NCBI GenBank assembly: GCA_965214435.1
Contig: OZ243960.1
Coordinates: 868,001 to 932,000, forward strand
Source of the DNA: Rubrobacter_A sp965214435
GTDB taxonomy: Bacteria > Actinomycetota > Rubrobacteria > Rubrobacterales > Rubrobacteraceae
DNA: 64,000 bases
Direction of reading: 5' to 3'
The notes below the pieces were generated by a model. That model did not search any database, was not told where the DNA came from, and worked only from the letters and a program-made list of their open reading frames with translations. Of the stretch, positions 1 through 8,472 are shown piece by piece (within the stretch, counting starts at the first letter, position 1; every line of letters begins with the position of its first letter). Position numbers and translations under genes: made by a program.

Positions 1-600
1 GAGCTTCCGCACGAGTTCCTGACCCGCTTTGGACCAAGATTTCTCTCCCGGTACTACCGGGCGTTTGTGGAGAGCCCCTACGCAACGGCCCTCGGTGCCT
101 GGTCGCCGGGCGGCGGACAGGACAAGTTACAAGGGGTACTTATCGGGACTTTCGACACGGGAGCCCACTACGCCTACCTGGTCCGGCACCACGGCCGGGC
201 TCTCGCGGTCCACACGCTGCTGCAATCTTTCCGGCGGCCGAAGCTGGCGTTCGACGTGCTGCGGACGAGGCTCGTGCGCTACGCCCGAGGCATCCTCCGC
301 TCCCTGAAGTACGCTAAAAGCCCTGAAAAGAAGGACCCGTTGGCGAGCGAGCAGGAGAGGGTGGGCTTTGTAGCCTACGTAGCGGTACGGGGCGAAAGCC
401 GGGGCGCTGGCGTTGGCGGAGCGCTTTTCAAGGTCTATGAGGAGCTGGCGCGGGAAGCGGGCCTCGACCGCCTGGACCTCGTAACGCTGCCGGATGAGCG
501 GGGGGCCGGACCTTTTTTCAGCAGCCTGGGCTGGAAGTACGAGGGAGAGCGGGTCAGCCGTAGCGGCGAGAAGTACGCGTTCTATACTTTTGCACTGTAG
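1..600 (+). CDS. GNAT family N-acetyltransferase, 5' truncated by window edge
   Basis: The reading frame is open from base 1, so the true start lies outside the window; the GTG at 67 is only an internal candidate. The C-terminal half has the GNAT acetyl-CoA signature RGESRGAGVGGALFKVYEEL, followed by the usual strand-helix end (GPFFSSLGWKYEGERV). The family transfers an acetyl group from acetyl-CoA to an amine. Nothing in the sequence shows the substrate. The stop is 29 bases before the next gene, so the two may be co-transcribed. Confidence 0.8.
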   Translation, partial: ELPHEFLTRFGPRFLSRYYRAFVESPYATALGAWSPGGGQDKLQGVLIGTFDTGAHYAYLVRHHGRALAVHTLLQSFRRPKLAFDVLRTRLVRYARGILRSLKYAKSPEKKDPLASEQERVGFVAYVAVRGESRGAGVGGALFKVYEELAREAGLDRLDLVTLPDERGAGPFFSSLGWKYEGERVSRSGEKYAFYTFAL

Positions 601-629
601 TCGGATCGTCGTGAGGTAGAATCAGCGAC

Positions 630-2201
630 ATGTTAAAGGTCAAAGTCAAGTTTCCGCTGCGTCCAGAGGGGCCGCTGCGCAAGGCCGCCGTACTCGCGGC
701 AAAGCACCCGAGTTACCGCTCGGAGCCGGTAAACGGTACGGCAAAGGCGTCCGTCGAGCTCGAGCTGCCCGAGGTCTGGCAGGATCTCGACCGCATAATG
801 GAGTTCCTGCGGGCGGAGCCGGAGGCCGAGTACGAGGCCGACGGGGTCGCCGTCGCGGCCGGGGATCTTTCCGAGGGATTGCGGTGTTTTTTCAGGAAGC
901 AGCGTTCGGGCACGGCGGCCAAGGAGTGGTGTACGCCGCGTCAGCTTTCGGACAAGCAGCTTTTTCCTTGCAAGCAGATCCGGGTCTACGATAACGAGTA
1001 CCCGACAAAGAACTCGTGGTACACGCTCGGCGAGATGGGCGACGACGGGGTTTACCGGGTGGACAAGGAAGGCATCACGGAGCGGGTCTTGTCGGACCTC
1101 GGACCGTGCGTGCGGTGTCCGATACTGGACCTCGACGCGGCCGCTGAGACTATAGCCCGGCTTCCGGAGGAGATCGACCCGAACAAGGACGAGGGTTGGC
1201 GCTACCGGGGCGGCGGCTCGACGGAGAGTTGGACCGTCGCCAAAGCCCGCGGCGGCGAGGACGGTCTGCGCGAGGAACCGGCGACCGGCTCCGGGACTAC
1301 GAGCCGGGAGACTCTGGTGGAGAGGATCGCCCGGAGCGTGCGGAGCGGAGGAGCGGGGGTCGCGGCAGCCGGTGGGGCAGCGCCGGGGACCCGCAACGTA
1401 CCCGGAACTCGCTACGAGGACGTCGGCGGGATGAAAGAAACCATATCGCTCGTGCGGGAAGCGGCGGAGTTACCGATCACGCACCCGGAGATCTTCGAGA
1501 AGCTTGGCATCCGGCCGAACAAGGGTATTTTGTTCTACGGGCCGCCGGGCACCGGCAAGACGCTCCTGGCGCGGGCGGTCGCCAACGAGAGCGGGGCGCA
1601 CTTTATAGCGGTCTCTGGACCGGAGATCCTCAATCGCTACTGGGGACAGAGCGAGGCACGCCTGCGGAGCATATTCTCCGAGGCGCGGGCCAAGTCACCG
1701 GCGATCATCCTGTTCGACGAGATAGACTCCTTCGCCGCCTCGCGGGAGTCGATGAGCGAGAGCTTTGAGGCGACGCTGGTCTCCCAGCTACTCTCGCTGA
1801 TGGACGGCATGAACGATCTCGGGCGAGTGTGCGTTATCGCGACGACCAACCGCCCGCAGGCACTCGACCCGGCGCTCCGACGACCGGGCCGCTTTGACCA
1901 CGAGATAAGGATCGGGCTCCCCGACACCGACGCGCGCCTGCAGATCCTGAAGATTCACACGCAGGGCATGCCGACCTCCCCGGAACTGGACCTGCGGCAG
2001 CTCGCGAACCTTACCCGCGACTACTCTGGGGCCGACCTCGAAGCCCTGTGCCGGGAGGCCGCCCTGGTGTGCATGCGGCGTTCTCTGAACCTTACCGACT
2101 TCGAGCGGCGGATAGTACCGGGCCAACTCTCATCACTCTCGGTAACGACCTACGACTTCCGCACCGCTATTAAGCGTGTCGGCCCCAGCATCCGGCGCTA
2201 G
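630..2201 (+). CDS. AAA family ATPase with uncharacterised N-terminal region
   Basis: A 523-residue protein with one C-terminal AAA module of the CDC48/proteasomal ATPase type. Walker A GPPGTGKT lies at 304-311, Walker B ILFDEID at 360-366, sensor-1 ATTNRP follows, and the arginine-finger motif RRPGRFD is present. YSGADLEALCREAA marks the C-terminal helical lid. Such modules form hexamers that unfold or remodel proteins using ATP. Residues 1-260 match no domain I recognise; they include a Cys-rich patch (CVRCP near 150) and a low-complexity Gly/Ala linker near 235-255, and probably recognise substrate. Single-module proteins of this class are less usual in bacteria than FtsH or ClpX. An SD-like GAGGT precedes the ATG. 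No protease or cofactor gene is adjacent. Confidence 0.85.
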   Translation: MLKVKVKFPLRPEGPLRKAAVLAAKHPSYRSEPVNGTAKASVELELPEVWQDLDRIMEFLRAEPEAEYEADGVAVAAGDLSEGLRCFFRKQRSGTAAKEWCTPRQLSDKQLFPCKQIRVYDNEYPTKNSWYTLGEMGDDGVYRVDKEGITERVLSDLGPCVRCPILDLDAAAETIARLPEEIDPNKDEGWRYRGGGSTESWTVAKARGGEDGLREEPATGSGTTSRETLVERIARSVRSGGAGVAAAGGAAPGTRNVPGTRYEDVGGMKETISLVREAAELPITHPEIFEKLGIRPNKGILFYGPPGTGKTLLARAVANESGAHFIAVSGPEILNRYWGQSEARLRSIFSEARAKSPAIILFDEIDSFAASRESMSESFEATLVSQLLSLMDGMNDLGRVCVIATTNRPQALDPALRRPGRFDHEIRIGLPDTDARLQILKIHTQGMPTSPELDLRQLANLTRDYSGADLEALCREAALVCMRRSLNLTDFERRIVPGQLSSLSVTTYDFRTAIKRVGPSIRR

Positions 2202-2239
2202 CTGCGCTAGACCATGCCAGGCCCGGAGAAGCCGGACGA

Positions 2240-3136
2240 TCACGTCCAGGACATGGTCTCCCACCGGGTCAGGTAATCTTTTGCGAACTGCCGCAGGTCC
2301 GTCGGCGGCCGTCCGAGCAGCTTTGGCAACTCATCGGTCAGCGGCCCGTTGCGGCCGGTACGGGTCAGGGTGTAGACGATGGTCATGAAAAAGATGGTGT
2401 CCCACGAGACGCCGCGCCGCGCCATGCGGTACCAGAACTGCGGCATGGAAGGGTTCGCATAGCGGATGGGGCGGTCCATGACCTCGGATAAGACCTGGGC
2501 TACCTCGTAGAAGTCGAGCCGCCGGTCACCGGTAAGAACATAGCCCTTATTCCTGTGGCGGTCGGGGTCCTTGAACACGTCTAAGGCTACGGCGGCCACG
2601 TCGCGGGAGTCGACAAACGAGGTCCGGCCCTTGCCGGCGGGGATAAAAATTTCATCCCGCGTCGAGATATCTACCCCGTGAGTGGAGACCTGGCGGACCA
2701 GGTTCTGCATAAAGTAACTCGGACGTAGAATGGTATAACCGGCGCCCGAAGCTTTAATGTGTTGCTCCACTTGGTGGTGCGGCACGAACCGCGCGCTAAA
2801 GCTGGAGCTATCCGCGCCGGGGACCGACACGTACACGATGTGCCAGCATCCCGCACGGACCGCCGCGTCGATAAACGGCTTCATGCGGGTGCGCACGGTC
2901 TTTGGCTGGGGTAGCGGGAAGAGCAAGAAAAGGGTGCTGATGCCGTCGAGCACCGCGTCCCAGGTCGAGCGGTCGTCGTAGTCGAATCCTACGGCGGGCA
3001 GTTCCGGGCCGTAAGTCTTGCGGAGCTTGTCCGGGCTGTGGGCGGCGACCCGGTACGACAGACCAGTCTGATCACGGGCGAGCATGCTAGTTACTTCGGC
3101 CCCGACGTTGCCGGTTGGTCCTGTGACTACCAGCAT
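2240..3136 (-). CDS. NmrA-like NAD(P)-binding oxidoreductase
   Basis: A 298-residue atypical short-chain dehydrogenase. The Rossmann glycine motif GPTGNVG sits at residues 6-12 immediately after the start, and the body (ILRPSYFMQNLV, FVDSRDVAAVALDVF) is typical of the NmrA/HSCARG and NAD(P)H:quinone reductase-like group. These proteins are soluble; some reduce quinones and others only sense NAD(P) redox state. The catalytic Tyr-x-x-x-Lys of classical SDRs is not obvious, as is common in this group. The gene lies downstream of a 72-codon ORF on the same strand, but a strong hairpin separates them, so it may have its own promoter. The physiological substrate is unknown. Confidence 0.8.
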   Translation of the reverse strand: MLVVTGPTGNVGAEVTSMLARDQTGLSYRVAAHSPDKLRKTYGPELPAVGFDYDDRSTWDAVLDGISTLFLLFPLPQPKTVRTRMKPFIDAAVRAGCWHIVYVSVPGADSSSFSARFVPHHQVEQHIKASGAGYTILRPSYFMQNLVRQVSTHGVDISTRDEIFIPAGKGRTSFVDSRDVAAVALDVFKDPDRHRNKGYVLTGDRRLDFYEVAQVLSEVMDRPIRYANPSMPQFWYRMARRGVSWDTIFFMTIVYTLTRTGRNGPLTDELPKLLGRPPTDLRQFAKDYLTRWETMSWT

Positions 3137-3189
3137 GGTGTCAATACCTCCTGGTTCCGAATTCCCGGCAGCTCACAAGTATAAGACGG

Positions 3190-3218
3190 CCGGAGCCCTA
3201 CTGTCGGCGGGGCTCCGG
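3190..3218 (-). terminator. Probable terminator hairpin between 72-aa ORF and NmrA-like gene
   Basis: CCGGAGCCC (3190-3198) pairs perfectly with GGGCTCCGG (3210-3218) across an 11-base loop. Read on the minus strand it lies just after the stop of the 72-residue ORF and is followed by a weakly T-rich stretch. It fits a rho-independent-like terminator or attenuator, although the T tract is poor. Confidence 0.5.
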
Positions 3219-3247
3219 TTACCGGCGGTTACCGGTCTTACTAGCTG

Positions 3248-3466
3248 CTAGTTCTGGAGGCGCGGAACGAGCATCTCTTTGGCTTGCTGGGCGGCCTTCA
3301 TATTGTTCTCCAGAACCTGGTTAAAGAACTGCTGCAGTTCCTGGTCGCCGTCTTGCTCGGCATCCTGAACGTAGGTCTTTAGCGACTCCACGTTATCTGA
3401 GGCGTGGTAGAGGACGCTGATCAGGTTGTAATTCTTGTCCTTGGGTTGACGCGACTGTTCACTCAT
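3248..3466 (-). CDS. Small predicted helical protein, function unknown
   Basis: A 72-residue, highly charged and Gln-rich protein with no signal or membrane segment. Heptad-like acidic and glutamine-rich sequence (VQDAEQDGDQELQQFFNQVL) suggests a two-helix hairpin. The pattern of LISVLYHASD followed by a D-QELQQFF helix resembles short ferritin-like helical proteins seen in cyanobacteria and other phyla, but I do not know a function. It starts with ATG preceded by GGAG. It is divergent from the AI-2E-type transporter gene, with about 150 bases between the starts, and a hairpin follows its stop. Confidence 0.7.
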   Translation of the reverse strand: MSEQSRQPKDKNYNLISVLYHASDNVESLKTYVQDAEQDGDQELQQFFNQVLENNMKAAQQAKEMLVPRLQN

Positions 3467-3617
3467 GTGGCTTCTCCTCGCGGATGGCTTTCTTTACGCT
3501 CCCGGCTATACCCGGACTCTGGCTCGTGCAAACGAGGGGCCGCGACCGGGCAGTATCGGGAGAGCGGTGCTACGCTTCTATAAGAACGGGACACCTCTAC
3601 AAAAAAGGCGCGAGACG

Positions 3618-4763
3618 ATGGGCCGGCAGGTCGACAAAAAGCAGGGTGAGACCAGGACCCGGACGAGAAGGCTGCGCCGGGCGCGGCCCGAGCCGACGCC
3701 GATACCGCTCTCGCAACGCTCATGGATAATCCTCGGTATCGTCGGGTTCCTGGTGCTGGCTTTGTTCCTGTATCTAGCCCCGAGCGTCCTGATCATCGCG
3801 CTCGGGGGTGCGGCGCTGGCGATAGTGCTGTCTTTTCCGGTGCACGCGCTCTCCCGCTTTATGCCGCGCGGACTGGCGATCCTCGCGACCCTCCTGTTCG
3901 TGGTCGCGGTCGTAGTCCTGTCGGTTACCTACCTGGTGCCGATACTCGTGGAGCAGTTGAGCGCCTTCGTCGCCGCCGTGCCCGCCATCGCCCGCAGCGC
4001 CGAACGGCTACTGCTCGGGCTTTTAGAGCCGCTAGCCAGCCGCGGCCTCTTGCAGGGCACCCCGGAGGAGTTTATATCCCGTCTCGGTGAGAACCTGTTC
4101 GGCCGGCTCCAGACGCTAGCCGAGAGTCTTTTGACCGGGGTTGTGGGTTTTATCTCGGGGGCTTTTAACTTCGCCGTAAACCTCTTTGGAATATTGTTTG
4201 TCGCCATATACCTGCTGGTAGACGTGCGAAAGGCTGAGGCGACCTACCTGCGTCTGGCTCCGCGCCGCTACCGGCGGGACGCCAGGGAACTCTGGCACAC
4301 CTTCCGGGTGTCTCTCGGGCACTACCTGGGAGGTTTAATCTTCGTGATAGTTATCCAGGGGGTGCTCGCCGGGATTTCGCTCTACCTGCTCGGCGTTCCC
4401 TACGCCCTCCTGCTCGGGGCCTGGGTCTCGGCGACGGCGATCATCCCGTACCTGGGAGCGTTTCTCGGGGCGATACCGGCGGTTATCCTGGCAATACTGT
4501 TCGAGTCTCCCACGGTCGCCATACTTACCGTGCTCGTCTACGTCGCCATCCAGCAACTAGAAGGCAACCTGCTTACACCCTACATCCAGGGCCAGGCTCT
4601 GCGGGTACACCCGATCTTCGTGTTGCTAGCCGTGATCGGCGGCGGCGCGATAGCCGGGATAGCCGGTGTGATCTTTGCCGTCCCCGCTCTGGCTATCGTC
4701 CGGGTGCTCTTCGACTTCTTCCGCGCCCGCCTGACCGTTGCCGGAAGGCCGAAAGACGGCTAG
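3618..4763 (+). CDS. AI-2E family membrane transporter (PerM/TqsA-like)
   Basis: About 381 residues if started at ATG 3618; the frame is open back to 3465, but the upstream part is basic and non-membranous and overlaps the divergent gene. A basic N-terminus of about 40 residues (KKQGETRTRTRRLRR) precedes roughly seven to eight hydrophobic segments. The family hallmarks are the long central amphipathic region (residues about 100-190) and the C-terminal QQLEGNLLTPYIQGQALRV block. Members export autoinducer-2, act as cation/proton antiporters, or have unknown roles, so the substrate cannot be assigned. It stands alone, with a convergent small gene downstream. Confidence 0.85.
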   Translation: MGRQVDKKQGETRTRTRRLRRARPEPTPIPLSQRSWIILGIVGFLVLALFLYLAPSVLIIALGGAALAIVLSFPVHALSRFMPRGLAILATLLFVVAVVVLSVTYLVPILVEQLSAFVAAVPAIARSAERLLLGLLEPLASRGLLQGTPEEFISRLGENLFGRLQTLAESLLTGVVGFISGAFNFAVNLFGILFVAIYLLVDVRKAEATYLRLAPRRYRRDARELWHTFRVSLGHYLGGLIFVIVIQGVLAGISLYLLGVPYALLLGAWVSATAIIPYLGAFLGAIPAVILAILFESPTVAILTVLVYVAIQQLEGNLLTPYIQGQALRVHPIFVLLAVIGGGAIAGIAGVIFAVPALAIVRVLFDFFRARLTVAGRPKDG

Positions 4764-4792
4764 AAGGTCCCACCGGGTGAGCGCCTAGTGGA

Positions 4793-5023
4793 TCAAGCCT
4801 CCGGGTAGTAGCGCAGAGCCAACCAGGAGGCGAGCACCACCTGAGCCGCGCCTATCGAGCGGGCTATCCAGGGCCGCTCCTCGGCCACCTCGTTCATCAG
4901 GTCTCGTACGGACCGTGGCCCGATCATCCACAGAATGCCCCGCCGTTGCGGCGCCAAAACCCACAATACCCCGTCCCCAACGGAGACCATCGCCACGACA
5001 TCTATAATCCGCCTCGCGTTCAC
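4793..5023 (-). CDS. Small membrane protein, function unknown
   Basis: A 76-residue ORF with two short hydrophobic stretches, near residues 8-24 (VVAMVSVGDGVLWVLA) and 58-72 (AAQVVLASWLALRYY), suggesting a small two-helix membrane protein. The central part is charged (RDLMNEVAEERPW). ATG is preceded by an AGGAG-like sequence. It is convergent with the transporter gene and stands alone. I do not recognise the family. Confidence 0.5.
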   Translation of the reverse strand: MNARRIIDVVAMVSVGDGVLWVLAPQRRGILWMIGPRSVRDLMNEVAEERPWIARSIGAAQVVLASWLALRYYPEA

Positions 5024-5126
5024 TACACTCCTTTGCTTTCCCGAGCTATCCGCCCTCGATACATAACCGATGCTTAGTGTACCCCGCGGATTATTCCGCT
5101 AACGTGCAGTGGCTTACTTACACTAG

Positions 5127-5975
5127 CTATGGACTCGGGGGCACTGTAAATTCGTAGGTGTCGCCGTGGGCGAGGTAGTGGACCCGGTCTTCAAGGCCCG
5201 CTGAGGCGACTTCCCTCCGGAAGTCCGAGAGTGGTGACTTCATAACGGCATAGTCGTTGTAGTGGATGGGTAGCGCCACCTTCGGGTCTATGATCCTCAT
5301 GGCTTCTACTCCCTGCCGGGCGTCCATGGTGACCACTATGCCGAGTATCCTGGTGCCTCCGAGGTGCAGAAGCGCGAGGTCTACGTCCGGGTAGCGGCGC
5401 GGTATCTCCTTTAAGCGGTTGTGGATCAGGGTGTCCCCGCTTATGTAGAGCCTCAGACGTACCCCGCCGTCCGGCTCCTCGAACTCCAGCATGCTGCCCA
5501 TCACCGGCGGCAGGACCTTGCCCAGCGGTCCGGGACCGTGGGTGCCGGGCATGGCGGTAATCCGCAACCGGACCCCACCTTTTACGGCGGTCGCGGTCTC
5601 CCAGGTGCGCAAGCCGTACGGCGGACGGAACCCCTTGCCTTCGAGGTAGGTCGCGGCGTGCGGGGTTGTAAATATGGGAAGCGTGCGCCGGAGCTTGGCC
5701 TCCGCCACCCGGTCGAAGTGGTCGCCGTGCAGGTGGGAGAGCAGGACCAGGTCGATCGGCGGGAGGTCTTCTATTTCTATGGCTGGGTCTGTCAGGCGCT
5801 GGGACCGGATGCCGTAGCCGAGGTGGACGTGATCCCCGCTGTGGAGAAAGTTCGGGTCGGTCAGGAGGGTGAACCCTCCGTAGCGGATAACAACGGTCGC
5901 GTTACCCACGAAAAAGATAGAGCCTCGCGAGAGATCCGGCTTGCCGGACTCTTCGAGAAAAAGTTCTCTTTCCAT
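5127..5975 (-). CDS. MBL-fold metal-dependent hydrolase (UlaG-like)
   Basis: A 282-residue metallo-beta-lactamase-fold protein. The metal-binding signature HLHGDHFD is at residues 81-88, with further ligands in MPGTHGPGP, SGDT (about 175-178) and LPIHYND near the C-terminus. The overall layout resembles L-ascorbate-6-phosphate lactonase/UlaG and NAPE-PLD-like hydrolases. The protein is cytoplasmic and uses one or two Zn or Mn ions. The substrate is not predictable because no ascorbate or sugar genes are nearby. The ATG has a GAAAGGG-type ribosome site. Confidence 0.8.
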   Translation of the reverse strand: MERELFLEESGKPDLSRGSIFFVGNATVVIRYGGFTLLTDPNFLHSGDHVHLGYGIRSQRLTDPAIEIEDLPPIDLVLLSHLHGDHFDRVAEAKLRRTLPIFTTPHAATYLEGKGFRPPYGLRTWETATAVKGGVRLRITAMPGTHGPGPLGKVLPPVMGSMLEFEEPDGGVRLRLYISGDTLIHNRLKEIPRRYPDVDLALLHLGGTRILGIVVTMDARQGVEAMRIIDPKVALPIHYNDYAVMKSPLSDFRREVASAGLEDRVHYLAHGDTYEFTVPPSP

Positions 5976-6076
5976 GCCGCCACCCTTTCTACGTATCAGA
6001 TATCACCTGGATGGCGTTGTACCCACCTGCGCGATTTACTACCGCTGGATGGGCTATCGCCGGATGGGCTACCGGC

Positions 6077-7429
6077 TCACGGGCGTCCCACGGGCGTCAT
6101 CCGCATGCCGCCTTTGGGCCGCAGGGTGATGGAGGGGTCCGGGACCGGCGGCTTTTTTCCGGCCGGCAAGAGCTTGAACTTCCGGGCGATGGTGGAGAGG
6201 AGCAGTACGGCTTCCATCTTCGCGAAGCCGTTGCCGATGCAGAGTCTCGGGCCGCCGCCGAACGGGAAGTACGCGTAGCGCGGCAGCCGTTTCTCAAGGC
6301 CGTCAAGCCACCGCTCGGGGATAAAGCGCTCCGGCTCCTCGAAGTACCGGTGGTCGCGGTGCGTTACCCACTGGCTTATAAAAAGCTGGGACTTCGCCGG
6401 GAGCTGGTACCCACCGACCTCGCAGTCCGAAAGCGCCTCCCGGCCGACGGCCCACGCCGGCGGGTAGAGCCGCAGGGACTCCTTTATGACAGCATCGGTG
6501 TAGGGTAGGCGGGAGATGTCCTCCACGGTCGGCGGGTGGCCGGCGAGTACCGCGTCCAGTTCGTCGTGCAGCTTCTGCTCGACCGCGGGGTGCTGGCTGA
6601 GGAGGTGCCAGGTCCACGAAAGGGCTATGGCGGTTGTCTCGTGGCCGGCGAGGACTATGGTCATCACCTCGTCCCTTAGCTGCTTATCGTCCATCCCTTC
6701 TCCGGTAACCTCGTCGCGGGCGTGGAGCAGCATGGAGAGGAGATCCCCGGTGTCGCGGCCGCTCTCGCGCCGCTCGTCGATTATGCCGTAGATAAACTCG
6801 TCTAGGTGCTGTATCGCGCGGTCGAAGCGCCGGACCGCGGGGGTCGGGATGCTTTCCGGGAGCATCCGCAGGAAAAGGCTGCTCCCCTGCTCCGAGGAGT
6901 AGGCCATGACCGCCCCGAGCGCCTCTCCGACCTTTTCGGCCTCGCCGGTTATGTCAGCGTCGACGAGGGTCTTGGTCACGATCTCCAGCGTCAGGCCCAT
7001 CATGTCCTTGTGGATGTCACGGTCCTCGCCGCTCTTCCAGTCCTGTAGCATGCGCTCCGTGTACCCGACCATCACTTCTCCGTAGCCGGTTATGCGCCCG
7101 CGGTGAAAGGCCGGTTGGGCGAGCCGGCGCTGCTGGCGCCAGAAACTGCCCTCGTTTATGAGGAGCCCGTTACCGAGAAAGCCCACGCTCCGGCGGGTCT
7201 CGCGGTCTTTTACGAAGTTGCGGTTCTCGGCGAGCAACACCTGGTAGATGTGCTCCGGGTGGCTTATAAGGTAAGCCGGTGGTCCGGGGAACTGCAACCG
7301 GACGACGTCGCCGTAGCGCCGGGCGGAGCCTTCGAGAAAGCCGAGCGGGTCCCGCGAGTAGTCCAGCAGGTTGCCGACCAGGTAGCGGCCCTGAGGACCG
7401 GGTGGGAGGGTGGTCGTCGCGGCGGTCAC
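6077..7429 (-). CDS. Cytochrome P450
   Basis: A 450-residue P450 when started at GTG 7429, which follows AAAGGAG; the frame extends to 7588 but would overlap the next gene, and the family length supports 7429. The proline-rich LPPGP opens the protein. The I-helix oxygen-activation motif AGHETT is at 261-266, the K-helix ExxR at 317-320, and the heme loop FGGGPRLCIG at 390-399 with Cys397 as thiolate ligand. It is a soluble class-I type bacterial monooxygenase and would need ferredoxin and reductase partners, none of which are adjacent. The close resemblance to the CYP102/CYP4-like ETTA group suggests a hydrophobic chain substrate, but this is only a guess. Confidence 0.93.
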   Translation of the reverse strand: MTAATTTLPPGPQGRYLVGNLLDYSRDPLGFLEGSARRYGDVVRLQFPGPPAYLISHPEHIYQVLLAENRNFVKDRETRRSVGFLGNGLLINEGSFWRQQRRLAQPAFHRGRITGYGEVMVGYTERMLQDWKSGEDRDIHKDMMGLTLEIVTKTLVDADITGEAEKVGEALGAVMAYSSEQGSSLFLRMLPESIPTPAVRRFDRAIQHLDEFIYGIIDERRESGRDTGDLLSMLLHARDEVTGEGMDDKQLRDEVMTIVLAGHETTAIALSWTWHLLSQHPAVEQKLHDELDAVLAGHPPTVEDISRLPYTDAVIKESLRLYPPAWAVGREALSDCEVGGYQLPAKSQLFISQWVTHRDHRYFEEPERFIPERWLDGLEKRLPRYAYFPFGGGPRLCIGNGFAKMEAVLLLSTIARKFKLLPAGKKPPVPDPSITLRPKGGMRMTPVGRP

Positions 7430-7497
7430 AGGGCTCCTTTCCGGGGTAACTTCTACGGGTGAGACCTGGTCCCGAGTATAACCTTTGCGGGGAAGTT

Positions 7498-7926
7498 CTA
7501 GCGGGGTTTCGGTGCTTTGGGCTGACGGATCAGGCCGACGCCGAGAGAGAGGACGCCGGCTGCCAGCAGTACAGCGCCGGCGTAGCACAAGGAGATCAGG
7601 GCGTTCGGCTCCGTAGCCTCCGGAGATAGGACCGACAGAAAGAAACCGGCCGGCAACAGCACCGCCGACGCCGGTATCGCGTGCCGCACGAACCTCCGCA
7701 CTCCCTCCGGCAGAGCCGTCTCGTCCGCGTACCGCAGGGTGACCAGCGAGAAGACCAGCAGCACGCCCGCGTGCGCGTGACCGGCGCGCCAGAGGTCCTG
7801 GCGGAGCGCGTTCTCCGCGTAAGCCGGGTCGTTTGCCAGCAGCGTCAGGATACTCGCGCCCCCGAAAATTACGGTTGGCAGCAGTATTAGTAGTGCACCC
7901 GCCGTCAGGCGCGACTCCTTACTCAA
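7498..7926 (-). CDS. Four-helix integral membrane protein, function unknown
   Basis: About 142 residues from TTG 7926, which overlaps the upstream stop in TTGAGTAA and has GGAGG about nine bases before it; an ORF start at 7950 is also possible. Four hydrophobic segments (LTAGALLILLPTVIFGG, HAHAGVLLVFSLVTL, AIPASAVLLPAGFFLSVL, LCYAGAVLLAAGVLSLGVGL) span most of the protein. A conserved-looking RAGHAHAGVL at the second helix resembles heme- or quinone-site helices, but I do not recognise the family. It is translationally coupled to the membrane/winged-helix gene upstream. Confidence 0.65.
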   Translation of the reverse strand: MSKESRLTAGALLILLPTVIFGGASILTLLANDPAYAENALRQDLWRAGHAHAGVLLVFSLVTLRYADETALPEGVRRFVRHAIPASAVLLPAGFFLSVLSPEATEPNALISLCYAGAVLLAAGVLSLGVGLIRQPKAPKPR

Positions 7927-8449
7927 ACCGGCCCACCTCCCAGAGCGCATAGAAGATACCGCCGCCCCTCACCCGAACTTCCAGGTGCCCACCCTCGGCC
8001 AGCTCGCGGAGCGTCCCTTCGGCTTCGGAGACGGAGAGTGAGGTCTGTAGAGCCGCCCCTGCCGGAGAAAGCTCGCCGCAAGCCGCCAGTGCTCCGAGAA
8101 GCTCCTTTTCCCGTGCCCCGGCTGCCGCGAGAGATCTCTGTTTCCCGGATGGCTCCGCGGCAGTACCGGCCAGGCCCCGGATCAGCAGCCCGGAGGCCGG
8201 GAACGCGACCCACCCGTAGGTGGTGAGGATCCACCACAGACCCGGTGCTACCGCGAGCAGAAAGACCCCAGAAAGCACTACCGGCACTATCACCGCCAGG
8301 GCCGCCACCACCTGCGCCCTCGGGCTCAGGTTCTCTTCGTCGATCCCGAAGAACGTCCCGGACCCGCACGAGCCCCGCCTCCGGTGCCCGGGAGCGGAAG
8401 ACCGGCCGACCTCCGCCCGGTTCCGTACCGTGGATAAGGAACGGTGCAT
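7919..8449 (-). CDS. Membrane protein with C-terminal winged-helix-like domain
   Basis: About 176 residues from ATG 8449, which has a near-perfect AGGAAGGAG site. A polar N-terminus of about 40 residues precedes two adjacent transmembrane segments (VVAALAVIVPVVLSGVFLLAV and LWWILTTYGWVAFPASGLLI). A cytoplasmic tail of about 85 residues reads like a winged-helix reader (KELLGALAACGELSPAGAAL, SVSEAEGTLRELAEGGHLEV). The domain order, membrane anchor then DNA-binding-like domain, suggests a membrane-tethered regulator or a protein-interaction module. It is coupled to the downstream four-helix membrane protein. The family is not recognised. Confidence 0.6.
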   Translation of the reverse strand: MHRSLSTVRNRAEVGRSSAPGHRRRGSCGSGTFFGIDEENLSPRAQVVAALAVIVPVVLSGVFLLAVAPGLWWILTTYGWVAFPASGLLIRGLAGTAAEPSGKQRSLAAAGAREKELLGALAACGELSPAGAALQTSLSVSEAEGTLRELAEGGHLEVRVRGGGIFYALWEVGRFE

Positions 8450-8472
8450 GTTCTCACTCCTTCCTGCCGCGC

